64,000 bases of DNA from Coriobacteriaceae bacterium (GTDB lineage: Bacteria; Actinomycetota; Coriobacteriia; Coriobacteriales; Coriobacteriaceae), in the NCBI GenBank assembly GCA_015062655.1, contig SUUG01000013.1, positions 62,001 to 126,000 on the forward strand, given 5' to 3'. Below the pieces are notes generated by a model that saw nothing but the letters and a program-made list of their open reading frames with translations, made no database searches and was not told where the DNA came from. Positions 50,104-58,446 of this stretch are shown here, piece after piece (the stretch's first letter is position 1; the number at the start of each line of letters is the position of its first letter). Both the position numbers and the translations under genes were made by a program.

Positions 50104-51978
50104 ATGTGCGGAATCGTCGGCTACACCGGTCAGGATAAGGCAGCGGAGATCCTCGTCTCCGGGCTCAAGCGCCTGGAGTACCGCGGATACGACTCGGCTG
50201 GCGTGGCGCTTGAGGATCGCGGCCCCGACGGCGACGCCGTCCTCGACGTGATCCGCCGCGTGGGGAAGGTCGCCGGCCTCGAGTCCGAGCTCGCCGCCCG
50301 CCACCTGCCCGCGACCTGCGGCATCGGCCACACGCGCTGGGCCACCCACGGCCGCCCGACCCAGTCGAACGCGCATCCCCACACGAGCTGCGACGGCCGC
50401 ATCGCCATCGCGCACAACGGCATCATTGAGAACTTCGCCGAGCTGCGCGAGGAGCTCGCCTCCCGCGGCCACGTCTTCAAGAGCGAGACCGACACCGAGG
50501 TCTTCGCCCATCTGATCGAGGAGGCCTACGAGGGGAGCGCGGCCGCCGGCATCCCCGCGACCCATGACCTCATGGCGGCCGTCCGCGAGGCCTGCACCCA
50601 TGTGGTGGGCGCCTACGGCCTGGCCGCGGTCTGCGTCGACGAGCCGGGGGTGATCGCCGTGGCGCGCAAGGACAGCCCCATCATCATCGGTCGCGGCGAG
50701 CGGGGCAGCTACGTCGCCTCCGACGTCATCGCGCTCATCGACGCCACCCGCGACGTGGTGGTGCTCGAGGACGGCCAGTTCGCCCGCCTCGCGCCCGAGG
50801 GCATCACCTACACCGATGACCAGGGCGAGCAGATCGAACCCGCCGTCACGCACATCGACTGGGACGTCGACATGGCGGAGAAGGGCGGTTACCCCGACTT
50901 CATGATGAAGGAGATCGCCGAGCAGCCGCGCGTCGTGCGCGACACGCTCGTGGGGCGCCTCGCTGGGACGGGCGAGCTCGACATCGACGAGCTCGGGCTC
51001 ACCTTCGAGGAGCTCAACCTCGTGGACCGCGTCTACGTGATCGCGTGCGGCACGAGCTACCACGCCGGCCTCATCGCGAAGAACCTCATCGAGGGCTGGG
51101 CGCGGATCCCGTGCGAGGTGGAGGCCGCGAGCGAGTTTCGCTACCGCAACCCCATCATCACGCCGTCGACGCTGGTCGTGGCCGTGTCGCAGTCGGGTGA
51201 GACGGCCGACACGCTCGCCGCGATTCGCGACGTGCGCATCAAGGGGGCGAAGGTCTTCGGCATCACGAACGTGGTGGGCAGCCCCGTGGCGCGCGAGAGC
51301 GACGGGGTGATCTACACGAAGGCCAACAAGGAGATCGCCGTGGCGAGCACCAAGAGCTTCATCGGGCAGGTGGTGAGCTTGACGCTGCTGGCGATGCTAC
51401 TGGGACAGGTGAAGGGCAAGCTCCCGCGCGGCCAGACACGGATGCTCTTCCGGGAGCTCGGCGACACGGCGGCGCAGATCCAGCGCATCCTGGACACGCG
51501 GGCCGAGGCGGTGGGCCAGGCGGCCGCGGCCTGCAAGGACGCGCCGTCCGCGCTCTTCGTGGGCCGCGGCATGGGGGCGGCGGTGAGCCACGAGGGCGCG
51601 CTCAAGCTCAAGGAGGTCAGCTACCTGCATGCCGAGGCCTATGCGGCCGGCGAGATGAAGCACGGGCCGATCGCGCTCATCGACCCCGGGTTCCCGGTGA
51701 TCGCGGTGGCCACGCGGAGCGCCGTGTACGACAAGGTGGTCTCGAACCTCAAGGAGTGCGAGGCGCGCGGCGCGAAGATCATCGCGGTCGCAACCGAGGG
51801 CGACGAGGACATCAAGCAGATCGCCGACCATGTGATCTACATCCCCGAGGTGCGCGACGCGTTCTCGGCGATCACGGCGACGGTGCCGCTGCAGCTGCTC
51901 GCCCGCGAGGTGGCGCTGCTGCGCGGCTGCGATGTGGACCAGCCGAGGAACCTCGCGAAGAGCGTGACGGTGGAGTAG
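50104..51978 (+). CDS. glmS: Glutamine-fructose-6-phosphate aminotransferase (isomerising)
   Basis: This 624-residue enzyme makes glucosamine-6-phosphate for cell-wall synthesis. The N-terminal glutaminase domain begins with the catalytic Cys after Met (MCGIVGYTGQDKAAEIL) and has GIGHTRWATHG. Two SIS isomerase domains follow, with ACGTSYHAGLIAKN, SQSGETADTLAA, and the final DVDQPRNLAKSVTVE, the invariant GlmS C-terminus. AAGGAGCGAACT is the ribosome-binding site. Its length slightly exceeds the usual 600-610. Confidence 0.97.
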   Translation: MCGIVGYTGQDKAAEILVSGLKRLEYRGYDSAGVALEDRGPDGDAVLDVIRRVGKVAGLESELAARHLPATCGIGHTRWATHGRPTQSNAHPHTSCDGRIAIAHNGIIENFAELREELASRGHVFKSETDTEVFAHLIEEAYEGSAAAGIPATHDLMAAVREACTHVVGAYGLAAVCVDEPGVIAVARKDSPIIIGRGERGSYVASDVIALIDATRDVVVLEDGQFARLAPEGITYTDDQGEQIEPAVTHIDWDVDMAEKGGYPDFMMKEIAEQPRVVRDTLVGRLAGTGELDIDELGLTFEELNLVDRVYVIACGTSYHAGLIAKNLIEGWARIPCEVEAASEFRYRNPIITPSTLVVAVSQSGETADTLAAIRDVRIKGAKVFGITNVVGSPVARESDGVIYTKANKEIAVASTKSFIGQVVSLTLLAMLLGQVKGKLPRGQTRMLFRELGDTAAQIQRILDTRAEAVGQAAAACKDAPSALFVGRGMGAAVSHEGALKLKEVSYLHAEAYAAGEMKHGPIALIDPGFPVIAVATRSAVYDKVVSNLKECEARGAKIIAVATEGDEDIKQIADHVIYIPEVRDAFSAITATVPLQLLAREVALLRGCDVDQPRNLAKSVTVE

Positions 51979-52142
51979 GGAAGCACGTGGCGTGGGCGGC
52001 GGCGGAGGCGGTGTCCGGGCAGCCCTCGCAAGCCCCGCACCCGTGGCGGCTAGATGCACCCGGTCGCTGGGGGGCGGCCGGAGTCGTGACATGCGCGGCG
52101 CCCGCGCCCGTCACGCCCGCAGCCCCCGCGCACGCAGCGCCG

Positions 52143-52664
52143 TCACGCCACCCAGGTCACGTTGGCGCGGCGCGGTTTCGCGGGGCGGGCGTCCTTCGCC
52201 GGGTACCCCAGGGCGCAGTGCCCGACGCCCACGAGGCTCCCGTCACCGGGCAGGCCCCAGGAGCGCAGGAGCTCGCGACCCTCGCCGCTGCTGAACTCCT
52301 CGCGCGCCCGATGGATCCAGCACGAGCCCACGCCGAGGCTGTGGGCGGCGTTCATCATGTTGCCGAGCGCGAGCGAGCCGTCTTCGATGCCGGTCGGCGC
52401 ATTGGCGTCGACGAGCACGGCCACGATCGTCGGCGCTCCGTAGAAGGGGTCGCCCGATCCGCCCATGATCTCGGCGTTCATCCTGGTGATCTGAGCCCGC
52501 GCCTTTTCATCTTGCACGATGACGAAGTGGACCGGCTGCCTTCCCATGCCGCTCGGGGCGAACCGCCCGGCTTCGACGATCTTCTCGAGCACCTCCCGCT
52601 CAAGCTGGCGGTTCTCGAATGCACGGCAGCTGCGCCGCTCCATCAGGGTCTCCAAGGTCTCCAT
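52143..52664 (-). CDS. Nitroreductase family protein
   Basis: This 173-residue FMN-dependent reductase of the small nitroreductase type has the start METLETLMERRSCRAFENR (Arg/Ser phosphate contacts), the GRFAPSGMGRQPVHFVIVQ segment, and a GVGSCWIHRA block with the FMN site. It probably reduces nitro or quinone compounds with NAD(P)H. GAGAGGAGCG precedes ATG 52664. The 296 bp to the divergent gene at 52961 show no other gene. Confidence 0.88.
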   Translation of the reverse strand: METLETLMERRSCRAFENRQLEREVLEKIVEAGRFAPSGMGRQPVHFVIVQDEKARAQITRMNAEIMGGSGDPFYGAPTIVAVLVDANAPTGIEDGSLALGNMMNAAHSLGVGSCWIHRAREEFSSGEGRELLRSWGLPGDGSLVGVGHCALGYPAKDARPAKPRRANVTWVA

Positions 52665-52960
52665 CGACGCTCCTCTCATGCGCTGCGGCGATGTGCTGCA
52701 GTCATGAGGCGTTGTACCCATTGCCGAGCGCAGGGTCTCGGCAACGACCCCGATTCGCTTCCGATAGAGTTGCTTTTTCGGAAGTGATTGGTGTGCCAAA
52801 CCGGCGCTCGGGCGATTATGTGGGTTTCGCTGCGCCGCTGCTCGACCAACTCAACCGCTTGCCTAATTCACGGCGTGAACCGGAGGAAATACGGGTTAAT
52901 GGTAAGTATCCGGTAAAGACAGCGTCGTGACCTGCGGCGCGCGCAACGGAGGAGGCACCT

Positions 52961-53272
52961 ATGGGATTGAAGGCAGACGATACCCTCGAGGTGAACTTCG
53001 AGTGGCTCTTGGCGTACCTGCGCTCCAAAACCCGGGTATTCATGACCCTCGACGGGCATGACTACTACGTGACCCACACGGACGGATACTGGCGGGTGCA
53101 GGATTGCGAGGAGCTGAACGAGAAAGGGCGCTTCACCGATTGCTCCGAGCTCGTGACCACCCTTTCCGAGCTGGCCGAGCTCCCGTGGCTCGACGGGAAG
53201 AGCCTGCATGACCTCTGCGGCAGCGCGACGTTCTCGGAGTCCATCCAGGAAGGCTGGGCGCTCCCGGCGTAA
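52961..53272 (+). CDS. Conserved-looking small protein of unknown function
   Basis: The 103-residue acidic protein is not recognised. It has no membrane segment or signal. The sequence alternates beta-like stretches (VFMTLDGHDYYVTHTDGYWRV) with an acidic helix (SELVTTLSELAELPWLDG), suggesting a small alpha/beta domain. GGAGGCACCT precedes the ATG and codon use resembles its neighbours, so it is likely real. It is followed by two palindromic repeats. Confidence 0.65.
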   Translation: MGLKADDTLEVNFEWLLAYLRSKTRVFMTLDGHDYYVTHTDGYWRVQDCEELNEKGRFTDCSELVTTLSELAELPWLDGKSLHDLCGSATFSESIQEGWALPA

Positions 53273-53282
53273 GTACTACCCG

Positions 53283-53346
53283 ATGCCGAGCGTTCGTAAC
53301 TCGGCATTTCCGCGGATAAAAAGCGGCAATTACGAACGCTCAGCAT
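53283..53346. repeat. ATGCCGAGCGTTCG palindrome, copy 4
   Basis: The 64-bp hairpin starts with ATGCCGAGCGTTCGTAA and ends TTACGAACGCTCAGCAT (one change in the right arm). It begins 11 bp after the stop of the 103-residue gene. Confidence 0.85.
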
Positions 53347-53354
53347 CCGGACCG

Positions 53355-53420
53355 ATGTGCTGAGCGTTCGTGATACGGGATTTTCGGCGAGAAAAAGGTC
53401 GAATTACGAACGCTCGGCAT
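53355..53420. repeat. ATGCCGAGCGTTCG palindrome, copy 5
   Basis: A second, slightly different copy in tandem with copy 4 (left arm GTGCTGAGCGTTCGTGA, right arm TTACGAACGCTCGGCAT). Its left arm pairs with the changed right end of copy 4 as well, so alternative folds across the pair are possible. Confidence 0.8.
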
Positions 53421-53483
53421 CGCGGCATCGCGGTGCCGCGGCATTGAGACGCCGTGCCGTCCTGGGATCGAGGGGATCGCGTG

Positions 53484-54026
53484 TCAGCGGCGTCGATTGC
53501 CGGCGGCTCTGAGCCGGTCGATCGTGCGGTCGGTCGAACCCGGCCGGCCCCCGCGGGCGGCCGTGCTGGAACCGTCGCCGCGGCCGCCGCGATCGCCCTC
53601 GCTGGAGCCGTCGTCCCGCGCACCGTGCCCGCCGGTGCCGTCGCCCCCGCGGGCGGCCTGATAGTCGGCCACGCCCTGGATGATCGGCTTTCCGAAGCTC
53701 TTGATGTCGTCTCCGTAGATCGCCGTGCGCGCCACGAGCAGACAGTCCGTGAAGTCCATCTGCATCCGGCCGAAGATCCTGATCGCGAGCGCGCACACGG
53801 TCGGTTCGTTCACGAGCACGTCGTCGAGGAGCGCCGTCATCGCCCGGGCGATCTCGGGCCGCGGCACGTCGTACACGTCGCGCAGCGTCACCACCGTGCG
53901 CGTGATGATCTCGGGGTAGATGCGCACCTCGCCGGTGGCGATCAGCTCGGCTGCCCGAGGTGACTGGTACGGGTCGTCGTCGAGCAGATAGCGCAGCAGC
54001 ACGGTCTCGTCGACGATCACGCTCAC
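53484..54026 (-). CDS. PIN-domain toxin (VapC-like) with a Gly/Arg-rich tail
   Basis: The 180-residue protein starts at GTG 54026, overlapping the antitoxin stop by GTGA. Residues 1-120 form a PIN ribonuclease domain: the first acidic residue in VIVDETVLLRYLLDDD, a conserved Glu in EIITRTVV, and the C-terminal acidic cluster in MDFTDCLLVARTA. Residues 121-180 are a low-complexity Gly/Asp/Arg/Ser tail, unusual in VapC toxins. It is partnered by a RelB-like antitoxin. Confidence 0.82.
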   Translation of the reverse strand: MSVIVDETVLLRYLLDDDPYQSPRAAELIATGEVRIYPEIITRTVVTLRDVYDVPRPEIARAMTALLDDVLVNEPTVCALAIRIFGRMQMDFTDCLLVARTAIYGDDIKSFGKPIIQGVADYQAARGGDGTGGHGARDDGSSEGDRGGRGDGSSTAARGGRPGSTDRTIDRLRAAGNRRR

Positions 54027-54334
54027 AGGTCGACCCTCCCGTCGTCGATGTCGCGGTCCTCGCGCAGCACGCCCAGGTACTGGATCCACGACGCCCGCTC
54101 CGTGCTCCGCCGATTGGGATGGCCGTAGGAGCGCAGCGCCCCGAAGGCCTTCGACCCGCTCTTGGCCCGCGCCGCCGCCGGTTGGAAGGGGAGGCGGCGG
54201 GCGAGGATGCTCTGCTTGATGAACATGCGGACCGCCTCGGAGAGCGAGGTGCCCATCGCATCGTACAGATGCTCGGCACTCACCTTGTCGCGCTCCTCGA
54301 TGCGCACCTGCAAGACGGCTGATTTCTGCGGCAT
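54023..54334 (-). CDS. RelB/DinJ-family ribbon-helix-helix antitoxin
   Basis: The 103-residue protein begins MPQKSAVLQVRIEERDKVSA, the beta strand and first helix of a RelB/DinJ ribbon-helix-helix domain, followed by GTSLSEAVRMFIKQSILARR LPF, the second helix. The rest would wrap the toxin. GGAAGAGGGATC precedes ATG 54334. It is translationally coupled to the PIN gene. RelB/DinJ antitoxins normally pair with RelE/YafQ-type toxins, so the partner here is atypical. The pair probably represses its own promoter. Confidence 0.85.
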   Translation of the reverse strand: MPQKSAVLQVRIEERDKVSAEHLYDAMGTSLSEAVRMFIKQSILARRLPFQPAAARAKSGSKAFGALRSYGHPNRRSTERASWIQYLGVLREDRDIDDGRVDL

Positions 54335-54878
54335 GATCCCTCTTCCTCCCGACAGCTGGAGGTCCCACGCACACGGGCGAGAGCCCGGGCCGTCGACGGG
54401 GCGCCCCTCGGCGGCATGCTCCTCCCGTATGCGGTGTGTATCACAAATGTACTGCACGCCCTCGATTCCGCGCCCGTGGCCGTGCCAATTATTACAGAGG
54501 GCTAACACTTCTAACTGTGTAAGAAACGCCCGTCAGCGGGATCAGGACCGCACCCGGACCCATCGGAGCACCGCCATGCTGGGGAAACCCCGGTGCCGAC
54601 GGCTCCTACCGTTCGCCGTGCCGTTCACCGGCGCCGTGTAGACGCCCGTAGTACACGCTTCTTTATCCTAAATAAAAAATAATGATGAACTCGGGAAATA
54701 AAACTATTCAAAGTGTTATCAACTGCTAACAAAATTGCCTTCCCGTTATCAAATTATATTGGCGGCGTCGACTGCCGGGTTTTCCGCGTCCCGAGCACAC
54801 CGCGGGGCGCGCGGGAGACGGGAGGAGTCGCCCCTCCCGTCTCCCGGGCCCGGCCCTTATCAGGAGGGGGAACATCGA
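54335..54878 (+). promoter_or_regulatory. Upstream region of the formate hydrogenlyase operon
   Basis: No gene is supported. 54335-54640 is ordinary intergenic DNA. A strikingly AT-rich block spans about 54658-54762 and carries two direct copies of GTTATCAA (54715-54722 and 54745-54752), 30 bp apart, and TATATT at 54755-54760 that could serve as a -10 box. The repeats are candidates for activator or repressor binding. The leader from there to the first start codon is about 120 nt. Confidence 0.5.
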
Positions 54879-55433
54879 ATGAGCAACAAACGGGTCGTAG
54901 CAGACTCCTCGCGTTGCATCGGCTGCCAGACGTGCATGGCCGCCTGCCTCGAGGTCCACAACATCCCGGGAAACATCGCCGAGCCGCGCCTTAGGCTCAC
55001 CACGACCTACGACGTCTCGGCGCCCGTGGTCTGCCATCAGTGCGAGGACGCGCCCTGCGCCCGCGCCTGCCCCACCGGCGCCCTGTACTTCGATGAGCCG
55101 AACCGCCGCATCGGCGTCGACGTCTCCAAGTGCATCGGATGCAAGGGCTGCGTCATGGCCTGCCCCTTCGGCGCCGTGCGCGTGACCTCACAGAAGCGCC
55201 CCGTGATGATGGGCAATGTCCAGGTGGGCACCGAGAGCAAGTCCTTCGTGCTCAAGTGCGATCTGTGCGCCGATCGCCCCGAGGGCCCGGCCTGCGTCAG
55301 CGCCTGCCCCACGAACAGCCTGTTCGAGCTTGATGAGGAGGCGCTCGAGGACCTCACGCGCGCCCGCGAGCTCGCCACCACCGCGGCTGCCGCCGACCTC
55401 GACGGCATGGCCCGTTCCCACGCCGCGCTCTAA
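54879..55433 (+). CDS. hydN: 4Fe-4S ferredoxin, HydN-like electron carrier of formate dehydrogenase
   Basis: The 184-residue protein carries four 4Fe-4S cysteine sets: CIGCQTCMAAC, CHQCEDAPCARAC, CIGCKGCVMAC and CDLCADRPEGPACVSAC. The layout and length match HydN, which takes electrons from formate dehydrogenase H or helps its maturation. AGGAGGGGG precedes ATG 54879. It is the first gene of the operon, 86 bp before fdhF. Confidence 0.88.
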   Translation: MSNKRVVADSSRCIGCQTCMAACLEVHNIPGNIAEPRLRLTTTYDVSAPVVCHQCEDAPCARACPTGALYFDEPNRRIGVDVSKCIGCKGCVMACPFGAVRVTSQKRPVMMGNVQVGTESKSFVLKCDLCADRPEGPACVSACPTNSLFELDEEALEDLTRARELATTAAAADLDGMARSHAAL

Positions 55434-55519
55434 GGTCGCCCGGGGCCCGTCGGGCCCGAACCCCGTCACGAACCGCGGCAGCGCGCCCCGCGCCCCGCGA
55501 GACCCCAAAGGAGGGTGTT

Positions 55520-57736
55520 ATGGAGAAGCACCAAGTCATCTGCCCGTATTGCGGCGCCGGCTGCAAGTACAACCTGCTGGTGGAGAACAACCAGGTCATC
55601 GGCACCGAGCCGCTGAACGGCCTCACCAACCAAGGCGAGCTCTGCCTCAAGGGCATGAGCGGCTACGACTTCATCAACGACACGAAGATCCTCACCCCGC
55701 GTATCCTTTACCCGATGATCCGCCGCCACAAGGGCGCCGAGTTCGAGCGCGTGAGCTGGGACGAGGCCCTCGATTTCACCGCCAAGAAGATGCTCCAGAT
55801 CATCGAGGAGTCCGGCCCGGACGCCATCATGACCACGGGCAGCTCCCGCGGCGGCGGCAACGAGGCGAATTACGTCATGCAGAAGTTCACCCGCGCCTGC
55901 ATCGGCACGAACAACATCGACAACTGCGCCCGCACCTGCCACGGCCCCTCGATCGTGGGCCTCATGGACGTGCTCGGCTCCGGCTGCATGAGCTGCTCCA
56001 TCGACGGCCTCGAGGACGCCGGCTGCATCTTCCTGTTCGGCTACAACCCCGCCGTCTCCCACCCGATCGTCGCCCGCCGCATCGTGCGCGCCAAGGAGAA
56101 GGGCGCCAAGATCATCGTCGCCGACCCGCGCCGCATCGAGACCGCGCGCATCGCCGACATCTACCTGCAGATCAACAACGGCTGCAACGTGGCCTTCCTG
56201 AACTCCTTCGCCTACTGCCTGATCCACGACGGCCTCATCGACGAGCGCTTCATCGCCGAGCACACGACCGGCTTCGAGGAGTTCGCCCAGGTCGTCGAGG
56301 GGTACGCGCCTGAGAAGGTCGCGCACATCACCGGCGTCGACCCCGAGATGGTCCACAAGGCCGCCCGCATGTACGCCACGGCCGAGCCCTCCGCCATCGT
56401 GGGCTGGGGCATGGGAGTGACCCAGCAGAAGCAGGGCGTCAAGGCCGTCCGCACCCTTGCGAGCATCGCCTGCATCTCCGGTCAGATCGGCAAGCCCAAC
56501 TCCGGCGTGGCCCCCGTCCGCGGGCAGAACAACGTTCAGGGCTCCTGCGACATGGGCATGTGGCCGAGCCTCTACCCCGGCTACCAGAAGGTGGACGACC
56601 CGGCGGTCCGCGAGAAGTTCGCGAAGGCCTGGGGTCTGCCCGTCGAGAAGCTGAACCCCAACCCCGGCGCCAAGCTCACCGACCTGGTGCACCTGGTCAA
56701 GGAGGGCAAGCTGCGCTGCTTCTACAACTACGGCGAGGACCCGGCGCAGACCGAGCCCGACGCCCAGGAGATGATCGAGACCCTGAAGAACGTCGAGTTC
56801 TTCGTCTGCCAGGACATCTTCATGACGCAGACGACCATGCTCGCCGACGTGCTGCTCCCCGCCACCTCCTGGGGTGAGCACGAGGGCGTCTTCACGGCCT
56901 CCGACCGCAACTTCCAGCACTTCACGGCCGCGCTGCCCCCGAAGGGAGAGTGCCGTCACGACTGGGAGATCTTCGCCGACCTCTCCACGCGCATGGGCTA
57001 CCCGATGCACTACGAGAACACCCGTGAGATCTGGCACGAGTGCATCTCGCTCGTGGACAACTTCGCCGGTGCGACCTACGAGACGATGGAGGAGCAGGGC
57101 CAGGCCCAGTGGCCGATCCGCGAGGGGGAGAGCGTCGGCAAGCGCGATATGTACGCCGGCGGCGTCTTCACCACGGCCGATCACAAGGCCCATCTGCACG
57201 CCGACGAGTTCGTGGAGCCCACGGAGCTGCCCGACGAGGAGTACCCGCTCGTGCTCTGCACCGTCCGTGAGGTCGGACACTACTCCTGCCGTTCCATGAC
57301 CGGCAACTGCCGTGCGCTCGCGGCGCTCGCCGACGAGCCCGGCCACGTGCAGATGCACCCCGACGACGCGGCCGCCCGCGGCATCAAGCACGGCCAGATC
57401 GTGCGCGTCTTCTCCCGCCGCGGCTCCGTCTACAGCCGCGCCGAGGTCTCCCCGCGCATCAACAAGGGCACGGTCTACATGACCTACCAGTGGTGGATCG
57501 GCAAGTGCAACGCGCTCACGATGCACGTCACCGACCCCATGTCCGGCACGCCCGAGGACAAGTTCAGCGCCTGCCAGCTCGAGGCCCTGCCCGACCAGGT
57601 CTGGGCTGAGAACGAGGTCCAGCGGCAGTACACCGAGCTCAAGCAGGAGCTCGTGAACAACGCCGATCGCCAGGACGTCGCACCCGGCGCGGTCGCGGTC
57701 TTCGACGACCCGGCCCACGTGGACCAGATCGTCTAG
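55520..57736 (+). CDS. fdhF: Formate dehydrogenase H, cysteine variant
   Basis: This 738-residue molybdopterin enzyme oxidises formate to CO2. The N-terminal 4Fe-4S site is CPYCGAGC (Cys8, 11, 15) with Cys42 in GELCLKG. At the position of E. coli selenocysteine 140 the sequence is NCARTCHGPS, with a plain TGC codon at 55937-55939; the next His141 is kept. GSSRGGGNEANYVMQKF, GMGVTQ and VRGQNNVQGSCDMG (cofactor contacts) are conserved, as is the SCRSMTGN segment. No selenocysteine machinery is thus required. AAAGGAGGGTGTT precedes the start. It should feed electrons to the Hyf subunits downstream. Confidence 0.95.
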   Translation: MEKHQVICPYCGAGCKYNLLVENNQVIGTEPLNGLTNQGELCLKGMSGYDFINDTKILTPRILYPMIRRHKGAEFERVSWDEALDFTAKKMLQIIEESGPDAIMTTGSSRGGGNEANYVMQKFTRACIGTNNIDNCARTCHGPSIVGLMDVLGSGCMSCSIDGLEDAGCIFLFGYNPAVSHPIVARRIVRAKEKGAKIIVADPRRIETARIADIYLQINNGCNVAFLNSFAYCLIHDGLIDERFIAEHTTGFEEFAQVVEGYAPEKVAHITGVDPEMVHKAARMYATAEPSAIVGWGMGVTQQKQGVKAVRTLASIACISGQIGKPNSGVAPVRGQNNVQGSCDMGMWPSLYPGYQKVDDPAVREKFAKAWGLPVEKLNPNPGAKLTDLVHLVKEGKLRCFYNYGEDPAQTEPDAQEMIETLKNVEFFVCQDIFMTQTTMLADVLLPATSWGEHEGVFTASDRNFQHFTAALPPKGECRHDWEIFADLSTRMGYPMHYENTREIWHECISLVDNFAGATYETMEEQGQAQWPIREGESVGKRDMYAGGVFTTADHKAHLHADEFVEPTELPDEEYPLVLCTVREVGHYSCRSMTGNCRALAALADEPGHVQMHPDDAAARGIKHGQIVRVFSRRGSVYSRAEVSPRINKGTVYMTYQWWIGKCNALTMHVTDPMSGTPEDKFSACQLEALPDQVWAENEVQRQYTELKQELVNNADRQDVAPGAVAVFDDPAHVDQIV

Positions 57737-57813
57737 ACCGCCTCTCTTCTCACGGGGGCGGGCGCCTGCCATGGAGCGCCCGCCCCTCCGCATCTCTCGA
57801 AAGGAAGTGGGGA

Positions 57814-58446
57814 GTGAACCGCTTCATTGGCATCAATCCGGAGAAGTGCATCGGTTGCGGCACGTGCCTGTCCGCTTGCTCCGATGCCCACCGGGAGCGG
57901 GGGCTCCAAGCCGAGCCGCGCCTGGCGCTCACCAGGACCGGTGAGGTCTCCGCCGCGATCACCTGCCATCACTGCGAGGGCGCCCCGTGCGCGACGGTGT
58001 GCCCGGTCAACGCCATCACGCATGAGGACGGCTACATCCGTGTGAACGAGCAGACCTGCATCGGCTGCCGCCTGTGCGCCATCGCGTGCCCGTTCGGGGC
58101 GATTCACCCGTCCGGCACCTCGATCGCCGGCGTCGCGGGCACGTGCGATCCCACCCCGCTCTACCCCCGCGCCCTGAGCCCGCTGCTCACGCAGGCGCCG
58201 GGTCAGTACACCTGCGCGGTGAAGTGCGACATGTGCGCCTTCGATCCGGCCGGCCCCCGCTGCGTCGCGGCCTGCCCGACGGCGGCCCTGACCCTTGAGG
58301 ACCCTGCCGCCGAGTCCGAGCTCGACGAGGCCAAGCGCCAGCGCGAGCTCGCCTCCGGCACCCTGCTCTGCGCTGAGTCGGTCTTCTTCCTCGAGGGTCG
58401 CGAGGCATCCCGCGCGGCCGCCGCCACCGAAGGGAGACCCCGATGA
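57814..58446 (+). CDS. hyfA: Hydrogenase-4 component A, 4Fe-4S ferredoxin
   Basis: The 210-residue electron-transfer protein starts with GTG 57814 (AAGGAAG upstream) and closely follows E. coli HyfA in layout: CIGCGTCLSAC, CHHCEGAPCATVC, CIGCRLCAIAC and CDMCAFDPAGPRCVAAC, binding four 4Fe-4S clusters. It would link FdhF to the hydrogenase. Its stop overlaps the start of hyfB (ATGA). Confidence 0.9.
   Translation: MNRFIGINPEKCIGCGTCLSACSDAHRERGLQAEPRLALTRTGEVSAAITCHHCEGAPCATVCPVNAITHEDGYIRVNEQTCIGCRLCAIACPFGAIHPSGTSIAGVAGTCDPTPLYPRALSPLLTQAPGQYTCAVKCDMCAFDPAGPRCVAACPTAALTLEDPAAESELDEAKRQRELASGTLLCAESVFFLEGREASRAAAATEGRPR

Noticed and set aside
54335..54878. Selenocysteine insertion system for the formate dehydrogenase
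   Set aside because: The fdhF codon at the active site is TGC, not TGA, so no selenocysteine signal is needed.
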